This document shows, piece by piece, positions 27,510 through 35,372 of a DNA stretch of 64,000 bases (position 1 is its first letter; each line of letters opens with the position of its first letter). The DNA comes from Flavobacterium fluviale (lineage in GTDB: Bacteria > Bacteroidota > Bacteroidia > Flavobacteriales > Flavobacteriaceae): contig NZ_CP030261.1 in NCBI RefSeq assembly GCF_003312915.1, forward strand, positions 620,001-684,000, in the 5' to 3' direction. Made by a program: the position numbers and the translations under genes. Below the pieces are notes generated by a model. That model made no database searches, was not told the DNA's origin, and saw only the letters and a program-made list of their open reading frames with translations.

Positions 27510-27692
27510 TCAATCCTTCTTATGCTGTTCGGTATAATTTTGATTTCCTTTAATTCGGGTATCTTCGGTATGCATTTCGTTTGCCATTCCTAGCATAAAG
27601 GCTGTAATTACTATTATAAATTTTCTTTTTATCCAATGAAGAAGTGGTCGCTTAGATTGCTCCAAGCGAGAATTTTTATTTTGTTTATACAT
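27510..27692 (-). CDS. small hypothetical protein (60 residues)
   Basis: A short ORF with ATG start, basic N-terminus (KRPLLHWIKRK), one hydrophobic segment (about 27-42, FIIVITAFMLGMA) and a polar charged tail. It could be a small membrane or exported protein. It lies 59 bp downstream of another small secreted ORF on the same strand. I do not recognise it; coding status is probable rather than sure. Confidence 0.4.
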   Translation of the reverse strand: MYKQNKNSRLEQSKRPLLHWIKRKFIIVITAFMLGMANEMHTEDTRIKGNQNYTEQHKKD

Positions 27693-27751
27693 TTTGAAAA
27701 TGATAAATGATTAGACATTATTGTATCATCTGTGCTCAGAAATAAATTTCC

Positions 27752-28123
27752 TTAAGCGGTGTATAAACTTTTCCCGAAATGTTTTGAAATGATAATTTCA
27801 TTTATAAAAACAGATTGATTTATAAATGAAATTAGTTTTTGATGAAGCAGATTTTGCAGTTTCTGCAGTTTTTTAATTTGAAAAGTAAAGGCATTTTTTG
27901 TTTTAAGAAAATTTAAAACAATTGAGAATCTCGTTTTATTCCAAGAAGCAACTTGTACGAACTTGTATAAACGAGAGCTTTTAAGATTTAATTCTCTTCT
28001 TAAAACTACAAATGAAGACTCGTAATATTCTGCCGATTTAGATTGAGAATATAAAGTACCATCGCCCGCAATCACAACAAAAGTCAGAAAGAGTACAATT
28101 AAGTATTTTATATGTTTTTTCAA
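27752..28123 (-). CDS. small secreted hypothetical protein
   Basis: A 123-residue ORF with a clear signal peptide (about 1-26, MKKHIKYLIVLFLTFVVIAG, cleavage near LYSQ). The rest is basic and helix-prone, with no known motif. It is on the minus strand just after the small membrane-protein gene (38 bp) and before the 60-residue ORF. Function unknown. Confidence 0.5.
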   Translation of the reverse strand: MKKHIKYLIVLFLTFVVIAGDGTLYSQSKSAEYYESSFVVLRRELNLKSSRLYKFVQVASWNKTRFSIVLNFLKTKNAFTFQIKKLQKLQNLLHQKLISFINQSVFINEIIISKHFGKSLYTA

Positions 28124-28161
28124 TCTTTTAAGTTTTAGATTTTAGAACGAAAATACGATAT

Positions 28162-28722
28162 TTATTCATTCAGCACTTTTGGGGTTTCATTCTTATAGAG
28201 AAACAATCCCAATCCTAAAACAAAAACCAGACAGCTCAAAACCATCAAAATTCCATTTTTCAAGGCAAAAAAAGAAATTCCAACAGCGACAGAACCAACA
28301 ATTACCATTAAAGATTTTAGAGTTTCGGTCTTCATATAAGCAAATGCATGCAAAGCCAAACCAAGAAAAAGCAAAGACGGACCAACGGCCACAAATGGAT
28401 AAAAAATAAATGGTGAATTACTGATATGCTGGCTTAGCTGTTCTTTTGCAATTTCATTATTTCCGTAACTTGACATAATAAAATCGATTGTGCAAAGTCC
28501 GATATGAGCAATAACACCTAAAGTTGTCAGTGCAGAAGCGACAGAATTTATTTTATTTTTAGGAAATACGTCATTAAACGACAACAAAAAACAAGCTCCA
28601 ATTAAATTAAACCAATGCGCAAAATCTATTGAGTCGCTAAAACTTGGCAAAAGTTTGGAAAAGAATAAATAACTGATTAGAAAAAACACTAATCCGATCA
28701 AGCAACGTTTTTTTGTATTCAT
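28162..28722 (-). CDS. integral membrane protein, unknown function
   Basis: A 186-residue protein with about five or six hydrophobic segments (about 6-24, 33-50, 57-77, 97-120, 125-145, 150-178). No catalytic motif is visible. I place the start at ATG 28722 (MNTKKRCLIGLVFF) rather than the TTG 15 bp upstream, because the basic residues then directly precede the first membrane helix. It is the last of a same-strand run from the acetyltransferase gene (19 bp upstream). Confidence 0.7.
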   Translation of the reverse strand: MNTKKRCLIGLVFFLISYLFFSKLLPSFSDSIDFAHWFNLIGACFLLSFNDVFPKNKINSVASALTTLGVIAHIGLCTIDFIMSSYGNNEIAKEQLSQHISNSPFIFYPFVAVGPSLLFLGLALHAFAYMKTETLKSLMVIVGSVAVGISFFALKNGILMVLSCLVFVLGLGLFLYKNETPKVLNE

Positions 28723-28741
28723 AGTTTGTTTTCTCAACTTT

Positions 28742-29182
28742 TTATTGTTTATAAATCGTAAACTTATTATGACTCAAAGTAAAACCTAGATTTTCATAAA
28801 TCGCAACGTTCTCTATTCGTTTTTTATTTGTTGTGACTTCAATACTTTTTAGATCATTTTGAACAGCAAAATTCTTGATTTCATTGATTAATAAATGTCC
28901 GACGCCTTGACCTCGGTATTTTTGATGAATGAAAAACTCCTGAATCTCACCAACCAATCCGCAATGATGGAGAAGATTTTGAGTATGAAAACTAATAAAA
29001 CCTAAACCTTCATTTTCATTTTCAGCAATTAGATAAAGATTTTTTGGGTTTGAGATATTTTCATTGAAAATTTCTTCGAAAACCTTAAAATCTAAAACTT
29101 CATTTTCGAGTTCGCAAATTGCTTTGTAGACGAAGTCGAAGTCGTGATTTTCTACTTTTCTAATGTTTACTTTTAGATTCAT
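28742..29182 (-). CDS. GNAT-family N-acetyltransferase
   Basis: A 146-residue acetyl-CoA-dependent acetyltransferase. The acetyl-CoA-binding motif is visible as IHQKYRGQGVGHLLINEIKNFA (about 87-108, R/Q-x-x-G-x-G/A type). The preceding strand GLVGEIQEFFI and the C-terminal AIYENLGFTLSHNKFTIYK are typical of small GNAT proteins. The substrate cannot be told. It begins 4 bp after the NTF2-like gene ends and is probably co-transcribed with it. Confidence 0.88.
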   Translation of the reverse strand: MNLKVNIRKVENHDFDFVYKAICELENEVLDFKVFEEIFNENISNPKNLYLIAENENEGLGFISFHTQNLLHHCGLVGEIQEFFIHQKYRGQGVGHLLINEIKNFAVQNDLKSIEVTTNKKRIENVAIYENLGFTLSHNKFTIYKQ

Positions 29183-29186
29183 AACT

Positions 29187-29564
29187 CTAACTAATATCAG
29201 TCAGTTTTACAATCTTATCGTCCAAGAATTGAAAAATCGATTTTCCCTTCATATTCAATTCCTGACCTGCTTTTAATCCGTTTGGAAAATCTATTGCAAG
29301 AACTGCATAATAATCAATATCGATTATTGCTGTAATTTCATCTTGTATTAGTGATGTAATGGTTTGTTTTCTTGCCGAAAAATATTCTTTCCCTTTTTCG
29401 GCCTGAGATGTAAATTCTTTTATTCCATTCAAAGTCAGGTTGACTTCGCCATTTTGAATGTTTTCAAAAATAACCGATTCATCAAAATCAGCAATCATTT
29501 TATTGATATCAAATTGATTATACCCTTCGATATAATTTTGGATTATTTTTTCTTTGTTGATCAT
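29187..29564 (-). CDS. SnoaL/NTF2-like protein
   Basis: A 125-residue protein that looks like the nuclear-transport-factor-2 cone fold (SnoaL-like): IIQNYIEGYNQFDINKMIADFDESVIFEN at the N-terminus, then ITSLIQDEITAIIDIDYYAVLA and KGKSIFQFLDDKIVKLTDIS at the end. Such small proteins are stand-alone enzymes or binding proteins of varied function. It lies 4 bp upstream of the GNAT gene and 33 bp downstream of the P-loop-less ABC-like gene. Confidence 0.75.
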   Translation of the reverse strand: MINKEKIIQNYIEGYNQFDINKMIADFDESVIFENIQNGEVNLTLNGIKEFTSQAEKGKEYFSARKQTITSLIQDEITAIIDIDYYAVLAIDFPNGLKAGQELNMKGKSIFQFLDDKIVKLTDIS

Positions 29565-29597
29565 GGTATTTTTTATTAAATGCTTTTAGAAATCAAA

Positions 29598-30191
29598 TTA
29601 TCTGCTATTGTCTTCCAAATCAATCAGCCACTCAATTCTAATGTATTGAGTACTAAATTTTTTCAAAAAATCACTTCTATCGGTTATTATAGCAGATCCA
29701 GTATTTCCAATTTCTTCCTTTACAATTTTTGCTGCGTGTTCCATTCCTTCCCAATCTTGTGCTATCAAATCAAAAATAATGTTATTTGTTTTTGATAACA
29801 CAGAATATAATGAAATTAGCTTTCTAGGATTTCCTGGCAACCTGTTAACATTTGTTTTTTTATTAATCCAATCAATTTCATAAATCTTATTGACAAATTT
29901 ACTTTTGGGATTAGCATTTTTCCTTAGATATTCTCCAACCGTGGTAGGAAAAAATCGATATCTAAATTCTGATTCTTTAAAATGTTTTACAAAAGTATGC
30001 GGTTTGTTGATAGTAACATTTTGATGTTTTTCTTTTCCAGCAAAAATTGCAATAAGTTTTTCTTCAACATCGCAAGATGCAATATGATTTTCAAGATGAA
30101 TTAAAACAAAATCACCTTCTCTAACTTCAAAAGGCGGTATAAAATATTTATCTGTTTTTATTCCTTTACTTTCAATTAGTAGCTCTTTCAT
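29598..30191 (-). CDS. ABC-ATPase-like protein without a P-loop
   Basis: A 197-residue cytosolic protein with no obvious enzyme motif, but whose layout follows an ABC ATPase domain: FEVREGDFVLIHLENHIAS where 'G.V..I.G.NG.GKST' (Walker A) would be; LPGNPRKLISLYSVLSKTNN where the signature and helix 'LSGGQRKR..LA.AL' would be; IIFDLIAQDWEG where Walker B and the D-loop would be; GSAIITDRSDF in place of the switch region. Walker A Gly-Lys-Ser and the catalytic Glu are lost, so it should not hydrolyse ATP. Its ATG overlaps the stop of the upstream gene (ATGA), so translation is coupled. ABC descent is my inference. Confidence 0.7.
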   Translation of the reverse strand: MKELLIESKGIKTDKYFIPPFEVREGDFVLIHLENHIASCDVEEKLIAIFAGKEKHQNVTINKPHTFVKHFKESEFRYRFFPTTVGEYLRKNANPKSKFVNKIYEIDWINKKTNVNRLPGNPRKLISLYSVLSKTNNIIFDLIAQDWEGMEHAAKIVKEEIGNTGSAIITDRSDFLKKFSTQYIRIEWLIDLEDNSR

Positions 30192-31528
30192 TTCTCAAGT
30201 CTTTCAAATTTATTTTTATATTTCTGAACATACTTAGCCCATTCCTCTTTATGCGTTTCATTATCATAAACAGAAGCTGCATAATCTGCCGTTTCTTGGC
30301 TAAAATGATTTCCAAAAATGGTATCCAGATATTCTATTCCAAAGTCGATTGCTTGTTTTAAAACCTCCAATTTATCAATTCCACTTGCTTTACAAGCTTT
30401 ATCAAGCCATAAGCCTTTTCCAATTTTTACATAATCTTCTAAAAGACTTTTGGTGATAAATTTAGACGGAACATCATTAATATCAGGTTCATGTCTTCCG
30501 TTTTTAAAAACTAACAGAATCAATTCTTCAGAATAATATTCCTCTGGAATTAATCTCAACATTGTGCCATTTTCTGCAGCTTTAAAAGAAAGTTCTTTTG
30601 TAATAAATTCATCTGGAATAACCTGAATTGCAAAACCATCTTTACTGACTAATCTTTCGCAGAGTTCGTATCTTATTAAATCCTGATCAATAAATGGCAG
30701 AGCGTGAAAGGTTTTACTCAATGCCAAATTACAAAGTTCTTCGGTTTTAAATTCCTTCGGAACGAGTTTTAGATTTCTATAATTTTCTGAAACACGATTA
30801 TGCCAATATTCGTAAGTTTTGACTGGCGGATTATTCTGTTTTAAAACCAATTCGCCTATTGCCAAATCTCTTTCCAATTCTTCAAAAGTTTCAATTAACG
30901 GATTATCGAGTAATTTTCGGAGTTCGTTTGACATAATTTCGTCTCCCGTCTCATCATCATATTCGCATTCATTTTTAGGATCAATTTCATCTCGATCATT
31001 ATAATAAAACAGCTCATTTTTTCTTTCTTCAAATGTTGTATTGTGATCTGTTACAATAAAAACCGGAGCTTCAATTAAACCTGTACAATTAAAACTACCA
31101 TGATTATAATAAGCCATTACCGCTTCCTTTGCTGTAATTTTCCCTTTTATTTCAACATTAGCACCACCAAGTAAAAGACTTTGACAATTTACATTTCCGT
31201 TAATAAAAACATACGGGCCATAATCGCCTTCTGCATTAATAATTGAACCGCCAACAGAAAAGTTTCCATCTATAAAAATGCCTTCAATTCTTATTTCTTC
31301 TATCTTTTTAGCTGGGAGATTTAGCAAATTTGCAAGCCATTTTTTCTCTTTCTCTTCATAAAGATCTAAATAAAAATTGCCATCAAAATTTACATCTTCG
31401 TCTGCAATGAGAAAAAAATCTTCATTTTCCCAATCTTCAAAATAATCGAATTTTTCATCTTCTGTTAAAAAAGGATATTTTGTTTTGATTTCGGCTATTG
31501 TGATTAATTTGAAATTGGAAGTTTGCAT
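30188..31528 (-). CDS. beta-helix/repeat protein, tandem paralogue 1
   Basis: A 446-residue protein of unknown function. The start is ATG 31528 (MQTSNFKLITIAEIKTKYPFL), which matches the start of the neighbouring paralogue; the TTG 39 bp upstream is rejected. Domains: N-terminal helical part (1-45); a repetitive beta region (about 75-165, with IFIDGNFSVGGSIINAEGDYGPYVFINGN, like a short bactofilin- or pectin-lyase-type helix); an acidic linker (ECEYDDETGDE, about 195-205); and C-terminal ~22-residue repeats 'VP.EF.T.ELC..AL' (about 270-350), like DUF4116-type repeats. It is coupled to the ABC-like gene downstream. Confidence 0.75.
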   Translation of the reverse strand: MQTSNFKLITIAEIKTKYPFLTEDEKFDYFEDWENEDFFLIADEDVNFDGNFYLDLYEEKEKKWLANLLNLPAKKIEEIRIEGIFIDGNFSVGGSIINAEGDYGPYVFINGNVNCQSLLLGGANVEIKGKITAKEAVMAYYNHGSFNCTGLIEAPVFIVTDHNTTFEERKNELFYYNDRDEIDPKNECEYDDETGDEIMSNELRKLLDNPLIETFEELERDLAIGELVLKQNNPPVKTYEYWHNRVSENYRNLKLVPKEFKTEELCNLALSKTFHALPFIDQDLIRYELCERLVSKDGFAIQVIPDEFITKELSFKAAENGTMLRLIPEEYYSEELILLVFKNGRHEPDINDVPSKFITKSLLEDYVKIGKGLWLDKACKASGIDKLEVLKQAIDFGIEYLDTIFGNHFSQETADYAASVYDNETHKEEWAKYVQKYKNKFERLEK

Positions 31529-31628
31529 TTTATTGATATTAATCGAAGTTGATTTTTTGAATATCAAGATTACACAATTCTAAATTCAAAACCAATTCGA
31601 TAGTCAGAAAAATTGTATTTTTATTCTT

Positions 31629-31736
31629 GAAGCTTTTGAAGAAAATAAAAAGCTTTATTAAAAATTAGTTGAAGCAGAAAAATAGAAAGCTGCTCTTTTG
31701 GAGAAGTTGCTGAGTGAGAAAAAACAATTTCTATGA
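31629..31736 (+). pseudogene. relic of a regulator-like C-terminus (copy 1)
   Basis: On the plus strand the frame reads EAFEENKKLY, stop, KLVEAEK, stop, KAALLEKLLSEKKQFL, stop. The two internal stops make it a relic. This Leu/Lys/Glu heptad pattern resembles the coiled tail found at the C-terminus of many flavobacterial XRE-type helix-turn-helix proteins. The same segment without internal stops lies in the duplicate block at 33282-33377. Confidence 0.45.
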
Positions 31737-31750
31737 ATAATATATTTATA

Positions 31751-31786
31751 AAAAAACCGAAGTTTTTATTGGCTTCGGTTTTTTTG
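31751..31786. terminator. CCGAAG hairpin
   Basis: AAAAAACCGAAG / CTTCGGTTTTTT with a 10-nt loop; T-runs on both strands. It can end transcription in either direction between the tandem paralogues. Confidence 0.7.
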
Positions 31787-31836
31787 TGATTATTATTGAG
31801 TTTTAATGTTTAACTGCATAATCTACTTTACAGATT

Positions 31837-33180
31837 TTACAAATATTCATTCAACCCAAGTGGTTCAAATTTCTGTCTGTATTTTTGAACATATTTATTC
31901 CATTCCTTTTGATCTTTATAAACAGAAAAAGCATATTCAACCGTTTCTTTACTAAAATGATTTCCAAAAATGTTGTCCAAATATTGAATCCCCGAATCGA
32001 TTACTGTTTTTAAAATTAATAATTTATCTATTTCTTTTATTTCACAGACTTTGTCAAATCGTAAACTTCCTCCAATTTTAATATATTCGACTAATAAATT
32101 TTTTGTAATAAATTGAGAATATACATCATTGAGATCCGGTTCATACTTACCATTTTTAAACACTAGCAAAATCATTTCTTCTGACCAAAATCTAATTGGA
32201 ATACGTTTAAGCAGGAAACCATTCTGCGTCGCTATACAACAAATTTCTTTTGTAACAAATTTATCAGGTATTACGCAAATTGCATTTCCATTTTTTTTGA
32301 CTAGACTTTCACAAAGCTCTGGTGTAATAAATTCTTTACTAACATAGTGCAATGCATTATAATTAATATTTAACGCCAACTCACACAATTTTTTCGTTTT
32401 ATATTGAGAAGGAACAAATTTTAAATCTTCGTAGTTAGACAAAACCCTATTGTGCCAATAATCATCATTTTTAGCCGGAGAATTACTTGCCTTTAAAAGC
32501 AATTCGCCTTTTGTTAATTCAGAGCTTATTTCTTCAAAAGTTTCAATTAACGGATTATCTAGTAATTTTCGGAGTTCGTTCGACATAATTTCGTCTCCCG
32601 TCTCATCATCATATTCGCATTCATTTTTAGGATCAATTTCATCTCGATCATTATAATAAAACAGCTCATTTTTTCTTTCTGCAAATCTTGTATCATGATT
32701 GTCAACAATAAAAACAGGAGAATTAATCACCCCTAAACATCGTAAACTACCAAAATGATAATCCGTCATAACAATTTCTTTTGCTACAATATTTCCTTTT
32801 ATCTTAACATGTCCCCCACCCAACAACATACTTTGGCAATTAACGTTTCCGCCAATAAAAACATATGAACCATATTCTCCATAAACATTAACTATACAGC
32901 CACTAACTGAAAAATCTCCACTTACAAAAACGCCTACTATATTTAAACCCTCTACCTTTTTAACCGCAAGTTTTAATGACTTTGCGAGCCATTTTTTTTC
33001 TTCGTTTTCATAAAGATCCAAACAAAAATTCCCTTCAAAATAAGCATTTCCGTCAGATACAAGAAAAAAATCTTCATCTCTCCAATCTTCAAAACAATCG
33101 AACTTTTCATCTTCAATTAAAAAAGGATATTTAGTTTTTATTTCGGCTATTGTTGCTAATATGAAATTTGAAGTCTGCAT
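31837..33180 (-). CDS. beta-helix/repeat protein, tandem paralogue 2
   Basis: A 447-residue paralogue of the neighbouring protein, same domain order: helical start, repetitive beta region (about 75-165), acidic linker identical to paralogue 1 and 22-residue 'VPSQYKTKKLCELAL' repeats toward the end. Outside the linker the two proteins differ at many positions, but the DNA for the linker (32530-32680) differs from 30878-31028 at only two bases of 151. No coupled ABC-like partner follows; the stop is near a hairpin. Function unknown; the pair looks like a recent local duplication reshaped by gene conversion. Confidence 0.75.
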   Translation of the reverse strand: MQTSNFILATIAEIKTKYPFLIEDEKFDCFEDWRDEDFFLVSDGNAYFEGNFCLDLYENEEKKWLAKSLKLAVKKVEGLNIVGVFVSGDFSVSGCIVNVYGEYGSYVFIGGNVNCQSMLLGGGHVKIKGNIVAKEIVMTDYHFGSLRCLGVINSPVFIVDNHDTRFAERKNELFYYNDRDEIDPKNECEYDDETGDEIMSNELRKLLDNPLIETFEEISSELTKGELLLKASNSPAKNDDYWHNRVLSNYEDLKFVPSQYKTKKLCELALNINYNALHYVSKEFITPELCESLVKKNGNAICVIPDKFVTKEICCIATQNGFLLKRIPIRFWSEEMILLVFKNGKYEPDLNDVYSQFITKNLLVEYIKIGGSLRFDKVCEIKEIDKLLILKTVIDSGIQYLDNIFGNHFSKETVEYAFSVYKDQKEWNKYVQKYRQKFEPLGLNEYL

Positions 33181-33281
33181 TTAATTAGTATTAATCAAAG
33201 TTGATTTTTTGAATATCAAGATTACGTAATTCTAAATTCAAAATCAAATAATAGTCAGAAAAGTTGTATTTTTTTATCCTT

Positions 33282-33377
33282 AAAGCTTTTGAAGAGAATA
33301 AAAAACTTTACCAACTGTTAATTCAAGCTAAAAAAGAGAAAGTGGCGTTTTTGGAAAACTTATTGGACAAGAAATAG
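33282..33377 (+). pseudogene. relic of a regulator-like C-terminus (copy 2)
   Basis: Plus-strand frame KAFEENKKLYQLLIQAKK followed by EKVAFLENLLDKK and a stop. It is the intact-frame version of the relic at 31629-31736, but lacks an N-terminal domain: upstream is only T-rich sequence homologous to the other copy. It is best read as a gene fragment carried along in the tandem duplication. Confidence 0.45.
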
Positions 33378-33394
33378 AAATCTATTTATAAAAG

Positions 33395-33434
33395 AAAAAA
33401 CCGAAGTTTTGAAATTTCAAAGCTTCGGTTTTTT
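33395..33434. terminator. CCGAAG hairpin upstream of paralogue 2
   Basis: AAAAAACCGAAG / CTTCGGTTTTTT arms with a longer loop that is itself partly palindromic (TTTGAAATTTCAAA). Same type as the hairpin at 31751-31786. Confidence 0.65.
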
Positions 33435-33448
33435 TATGCTCATAGTTT

Positions 33449-33650
33449 TGTCATTCTGATGAGCGAAGACACGAGCGATAGTGAACTAGCGAAGCAATCA
33501 CACTAGAAATTCCGCAATCAAAATCGCCAATCTTTGTAGAGTTACAAGTGTGATTCTTCGTTCCTCAGAATGACAAACTTTGTGTTTATCAATCTTTGTA
33601 GAGTTACTTGCGGAGATTTCTCGTTCCTCGAAATGACAAAATTGGGTAAA
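33449..33650. repeat. TGTCATTTCGA-family palindromic repeat, copy 2 plus half-copies
   Basis: Arm TTTGTCATTCTGATGAGCGA (33448-33467) pairs with TTCCTCAGAATGACAAA (about 33560-33577). The loop carries CAAAATCGCCAATCTTTG, the reverse complement of the loop of the copy at 27304-27409. A third, half element with CTCGAAATGACAAA follows (to 33650), then ACTTCGCTCAGGAAGACAAA. The array appears to have grown by repeated insertion of like elements. Confidence 0.7.
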
Positions 33651-33852
33651 TACTTTGCGTTGATCCTTCGACTTCGCTCAGGAAGACAAAACAGAACTTA
33701 AACTTTGTGTTCTTTCATTGCGTTCTTTGCGAAAAACCTTCGTTTACTTTGCGTTAAAAAAAACTTCACAACTTAGCATCTTCGTGGCAACCCCCTAAAA
33801 CAAATAAGAAAACTTTAATAATTCAACTATATGTCACTTCTTCAAAAATCAC

Positions 33853-33860
33853 TAATTTTG
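33853..33860 (+). promoter_or_regulatory. -7 promoter element of the aminopeptidase gene
   Basis: TAATTTTG fits TAnnTTTG and lies 28 bp upstream of the ATG of the aminopeptidase P gene. No -33 element was placed. Confidence 0.55.
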
Positions 33861-33888
33861 AAATTCGAAGTTCAAAAACGAAATAATT

Positions 33889-35181
33889 ATGAAATATCAT
33901 CAAATAAACAGCGCTCTTTTTGTAAAAAACCGCAGAAAATTTACGGCAGAAATGAAACCTAATTCGGTTGCCGTTTTCAACTCTAATGACATTTACCCAA
34001 TTAGTGCCGACAGTACTTTACCGTTTGCACAACATAGAGATATTTTTTACCTGAGCGGTGTTGATCAGGAAGAAAGCGTTTTGCTTTTGTTTCCAGATGC
34101 GCCTTATGAGCACCAAAGAGAAATTCTTTTTTTAAGAGAAACCAACGATCATATTGCAGTTTGGGAAGGTGAAAAACTGACTAAGGAACGTGCTTTTCAG
34201 GTTTCTGGAATTAGAACAGTTTATTGGTTACAAGATTTTCATAAGGTTTTGAACGAAATGATGACGTACGCAGATACGATGTACATCAACACCAACGAAC
34301 ATTACCGCGCAACAGTTGAAACTGAAACTCGCGAAGCTCGTTTTGTAAAATGGTGGAAAGAGCGTTACCCTGCGCATAATGTTGCGAAAAGCAACCCAAT
34401 TTTGCAGCGCATTCGTTCTGTAAAAGAAAGCGAAGAAATCGATTTGATTCAGCACGCCTGCGATATTACAGAAAAAGGTTTCCGCAGATTATTAGGGTTC
34501 GTGAAACCAAATGTTACTGAATATGAAATCGAAGCTGAATTAGCACACGAATTTATCCGTAACCGCTCTAAAGGTTTTGCTTATACGCCAATTATTGCTT
34601 CTGGAAATAATGCGAATGTTTTACATTACATCGAAAATAATCAGCAATGTAAAGCCGGCGATTTGATCTTACTAGACGTTGCTGCTGAATATGCAAACTA
34701 TTCAAGCGATATGACGAGAACGATTCCAGTTTCTGGTAAATTTTCTGAAAGACAAAAAGCAGTTTACAATGCCGTTTTGAGAGTTAAAAACGAAGCTACA
34801 AAAATGTTGACTCCAGGAACACTTTGGAAACAATATCATATTGAAGTTGGCAAAATTATGACTTCTGAATTACTTGGTTTAGGCTTATTAGACAAAGCTG
34901 ATGTTCAGAATGAAAATCCAGAATGGCCTGCTTATAAAAAATATTTCATGCACGGAACTTCTCACCACATGGGATTGGACACGCACGATTACGGATTGCT
35001 GCACGAGCCAATGAAAGCAAATATGGTCTTTACGGTTGAGCCGGGAATTTATATTCCTGCAGAAAAATTCGGAATTCGTTTGGAGGATAATGTCGTAGTT
35101 CAGGAAAAAGGAGAACCTTTTAACTTAATGAGAAACATTCCAGTGGAAGTTGACGAAATCGAAACTTTGATGAATTCTTAA
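33889..35181 (+). CDS. pepP: Xaa-Pro aminopeptidase (aminopeptidase P)
   Basis: A 430-residue dimetal aminopeptidase (M24B) that removes N-terminal residues before proline. The N-terminal creatinase-like domain (about 1-170) is followed by the pita-bread domain with the five metal ligands: Asp in LILLDVAAEY (about 265) and MTRTIPVSG (about 275), His in FMHGTSHHMGLDTHD (about 355), Glu in VFTVEPGIYI (about 385) and Glu in IRLEDNVVV (about 402). No signal peptide. It is a single-gene unit with a promoter and terminator. Confidence 0.93.
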   Translation: MKYHQINSALFVKNRRKFTAEMKPNSVAVFNSNDIYPISADSTLPFAQHRDIFYLSGVDQEESVLLLFPDAPYEHQREILFLRETNDHIAVWEGEKLTKERAFQVSGIRTVYWLQDFHKVLNEMMTYADTMYINTNEHYRATVETETREARFVKWWKERYPAHNVAKSNPILQRIRSVKESEEIDLIQHACDITEKGFRRLLGFVKPNVTEYEIEAELAHEFIRNRSKGFAYTPIIASGNNANVLHYIENNQQCKAGDLILLDVAAEYANYSSDMTRTIPVSGKFSERQKAVYNAVLRVKNEATKMLTPGTLWKQYHIEVGKIMTSELLGLGLLDKADVQNENPEWPAYKKYFMHGTSHHMGLDTHDYGLLHEPMKANMVFTVEPGIYIPAEKFGIRLEDNVVVQEKGEPFNLMRNIPVEVDEIETLMNS

Positions 35182-35216
35182 AAGAGAAAAGAAAACAGAT
35201 TATAGAATAAAGATAG

Positions 35217-35248
35217 ACGGCTTTCAGAAATGAAGGCCGTTTTATTTA
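35217..35248 (+). terminator. terminator after pepP
   Basis: ACGGCTTTCA, loop GAAA, TGAAGGCCGT followed by TTTTATTT. One mismatch in the stem. It is 36 bp past the pepP stop. Confidence 0.75.
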
Positions 35249-35339
35249 CTAAGAAGTTTAGTTGATCCAAAACTAAACCGATTAAACATTATTTTTAACT
35301 CAAATGAACTTATAATTTCTTAGATGGTTGTACCTTTTT

Positions 35340-35347
35340 TATCTTTG
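35340..35347 (+). promoter_or_regulatory. -7 promoter element of the alpha/beta hydrolase gene
   Basis: TATCTTTG, exact TAnnTTTG. It falls inside the longest open frame and so places the transcript start near 35354, which excludes the upstream TTG at 35328 as start codon and supports TTG 35373. Confidence 0.6.
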
Positions 35348-35372
35348 TACTTTACACTTAAAAAACATTATT

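Larger units (their letters stand above)
31529..31836. other. gap between the tandem paralogues
   Basis: 308 bp. The part next to paralogue 1 (to about 31736) is homologous to the sequence upstream of paralogue 2 and holds a broken plus-strand reading frame. After it come a CCGAAG hairpin (31751-31784) and AT-rich DNA up to the paralogue-2 stop codon. Confidence 0.6.
33181..33888. other. 708-bp repeat-rich gap
   Basis: Holds, in order: a duplicate of the upstream region of paralogue 1 (33181-33330), a relic frame (33282-33377), a CCGAAG hairpin (33395-33434), the second TGTCATT palindromic repeat with extra half-elements (33449-33690), a TTTGCG-type degenerate repeat (about 33695-33790), and the pepP promoter region. 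No intact gene. Confidence 0.7.

Noticed and set aside
31529..31567. TTG 31567 as start of paralogue 1
   Set aside because: The second paralogue begins at the ATG equivalent to 31528 and the first 20 residues match only from there.
33449..33650. CRISPR array
   Set aside because: Repeat units are palindromic arms of varied length without regular spacing or spacers, and no cas genes are present in the window.
27205..33888. Prophage or integrative element in the accessory region
   Set aside because: No integrase, transposase, phage structural or conjugation genes and no tRNA-attachment repeat; only small repeats and gene duplications.
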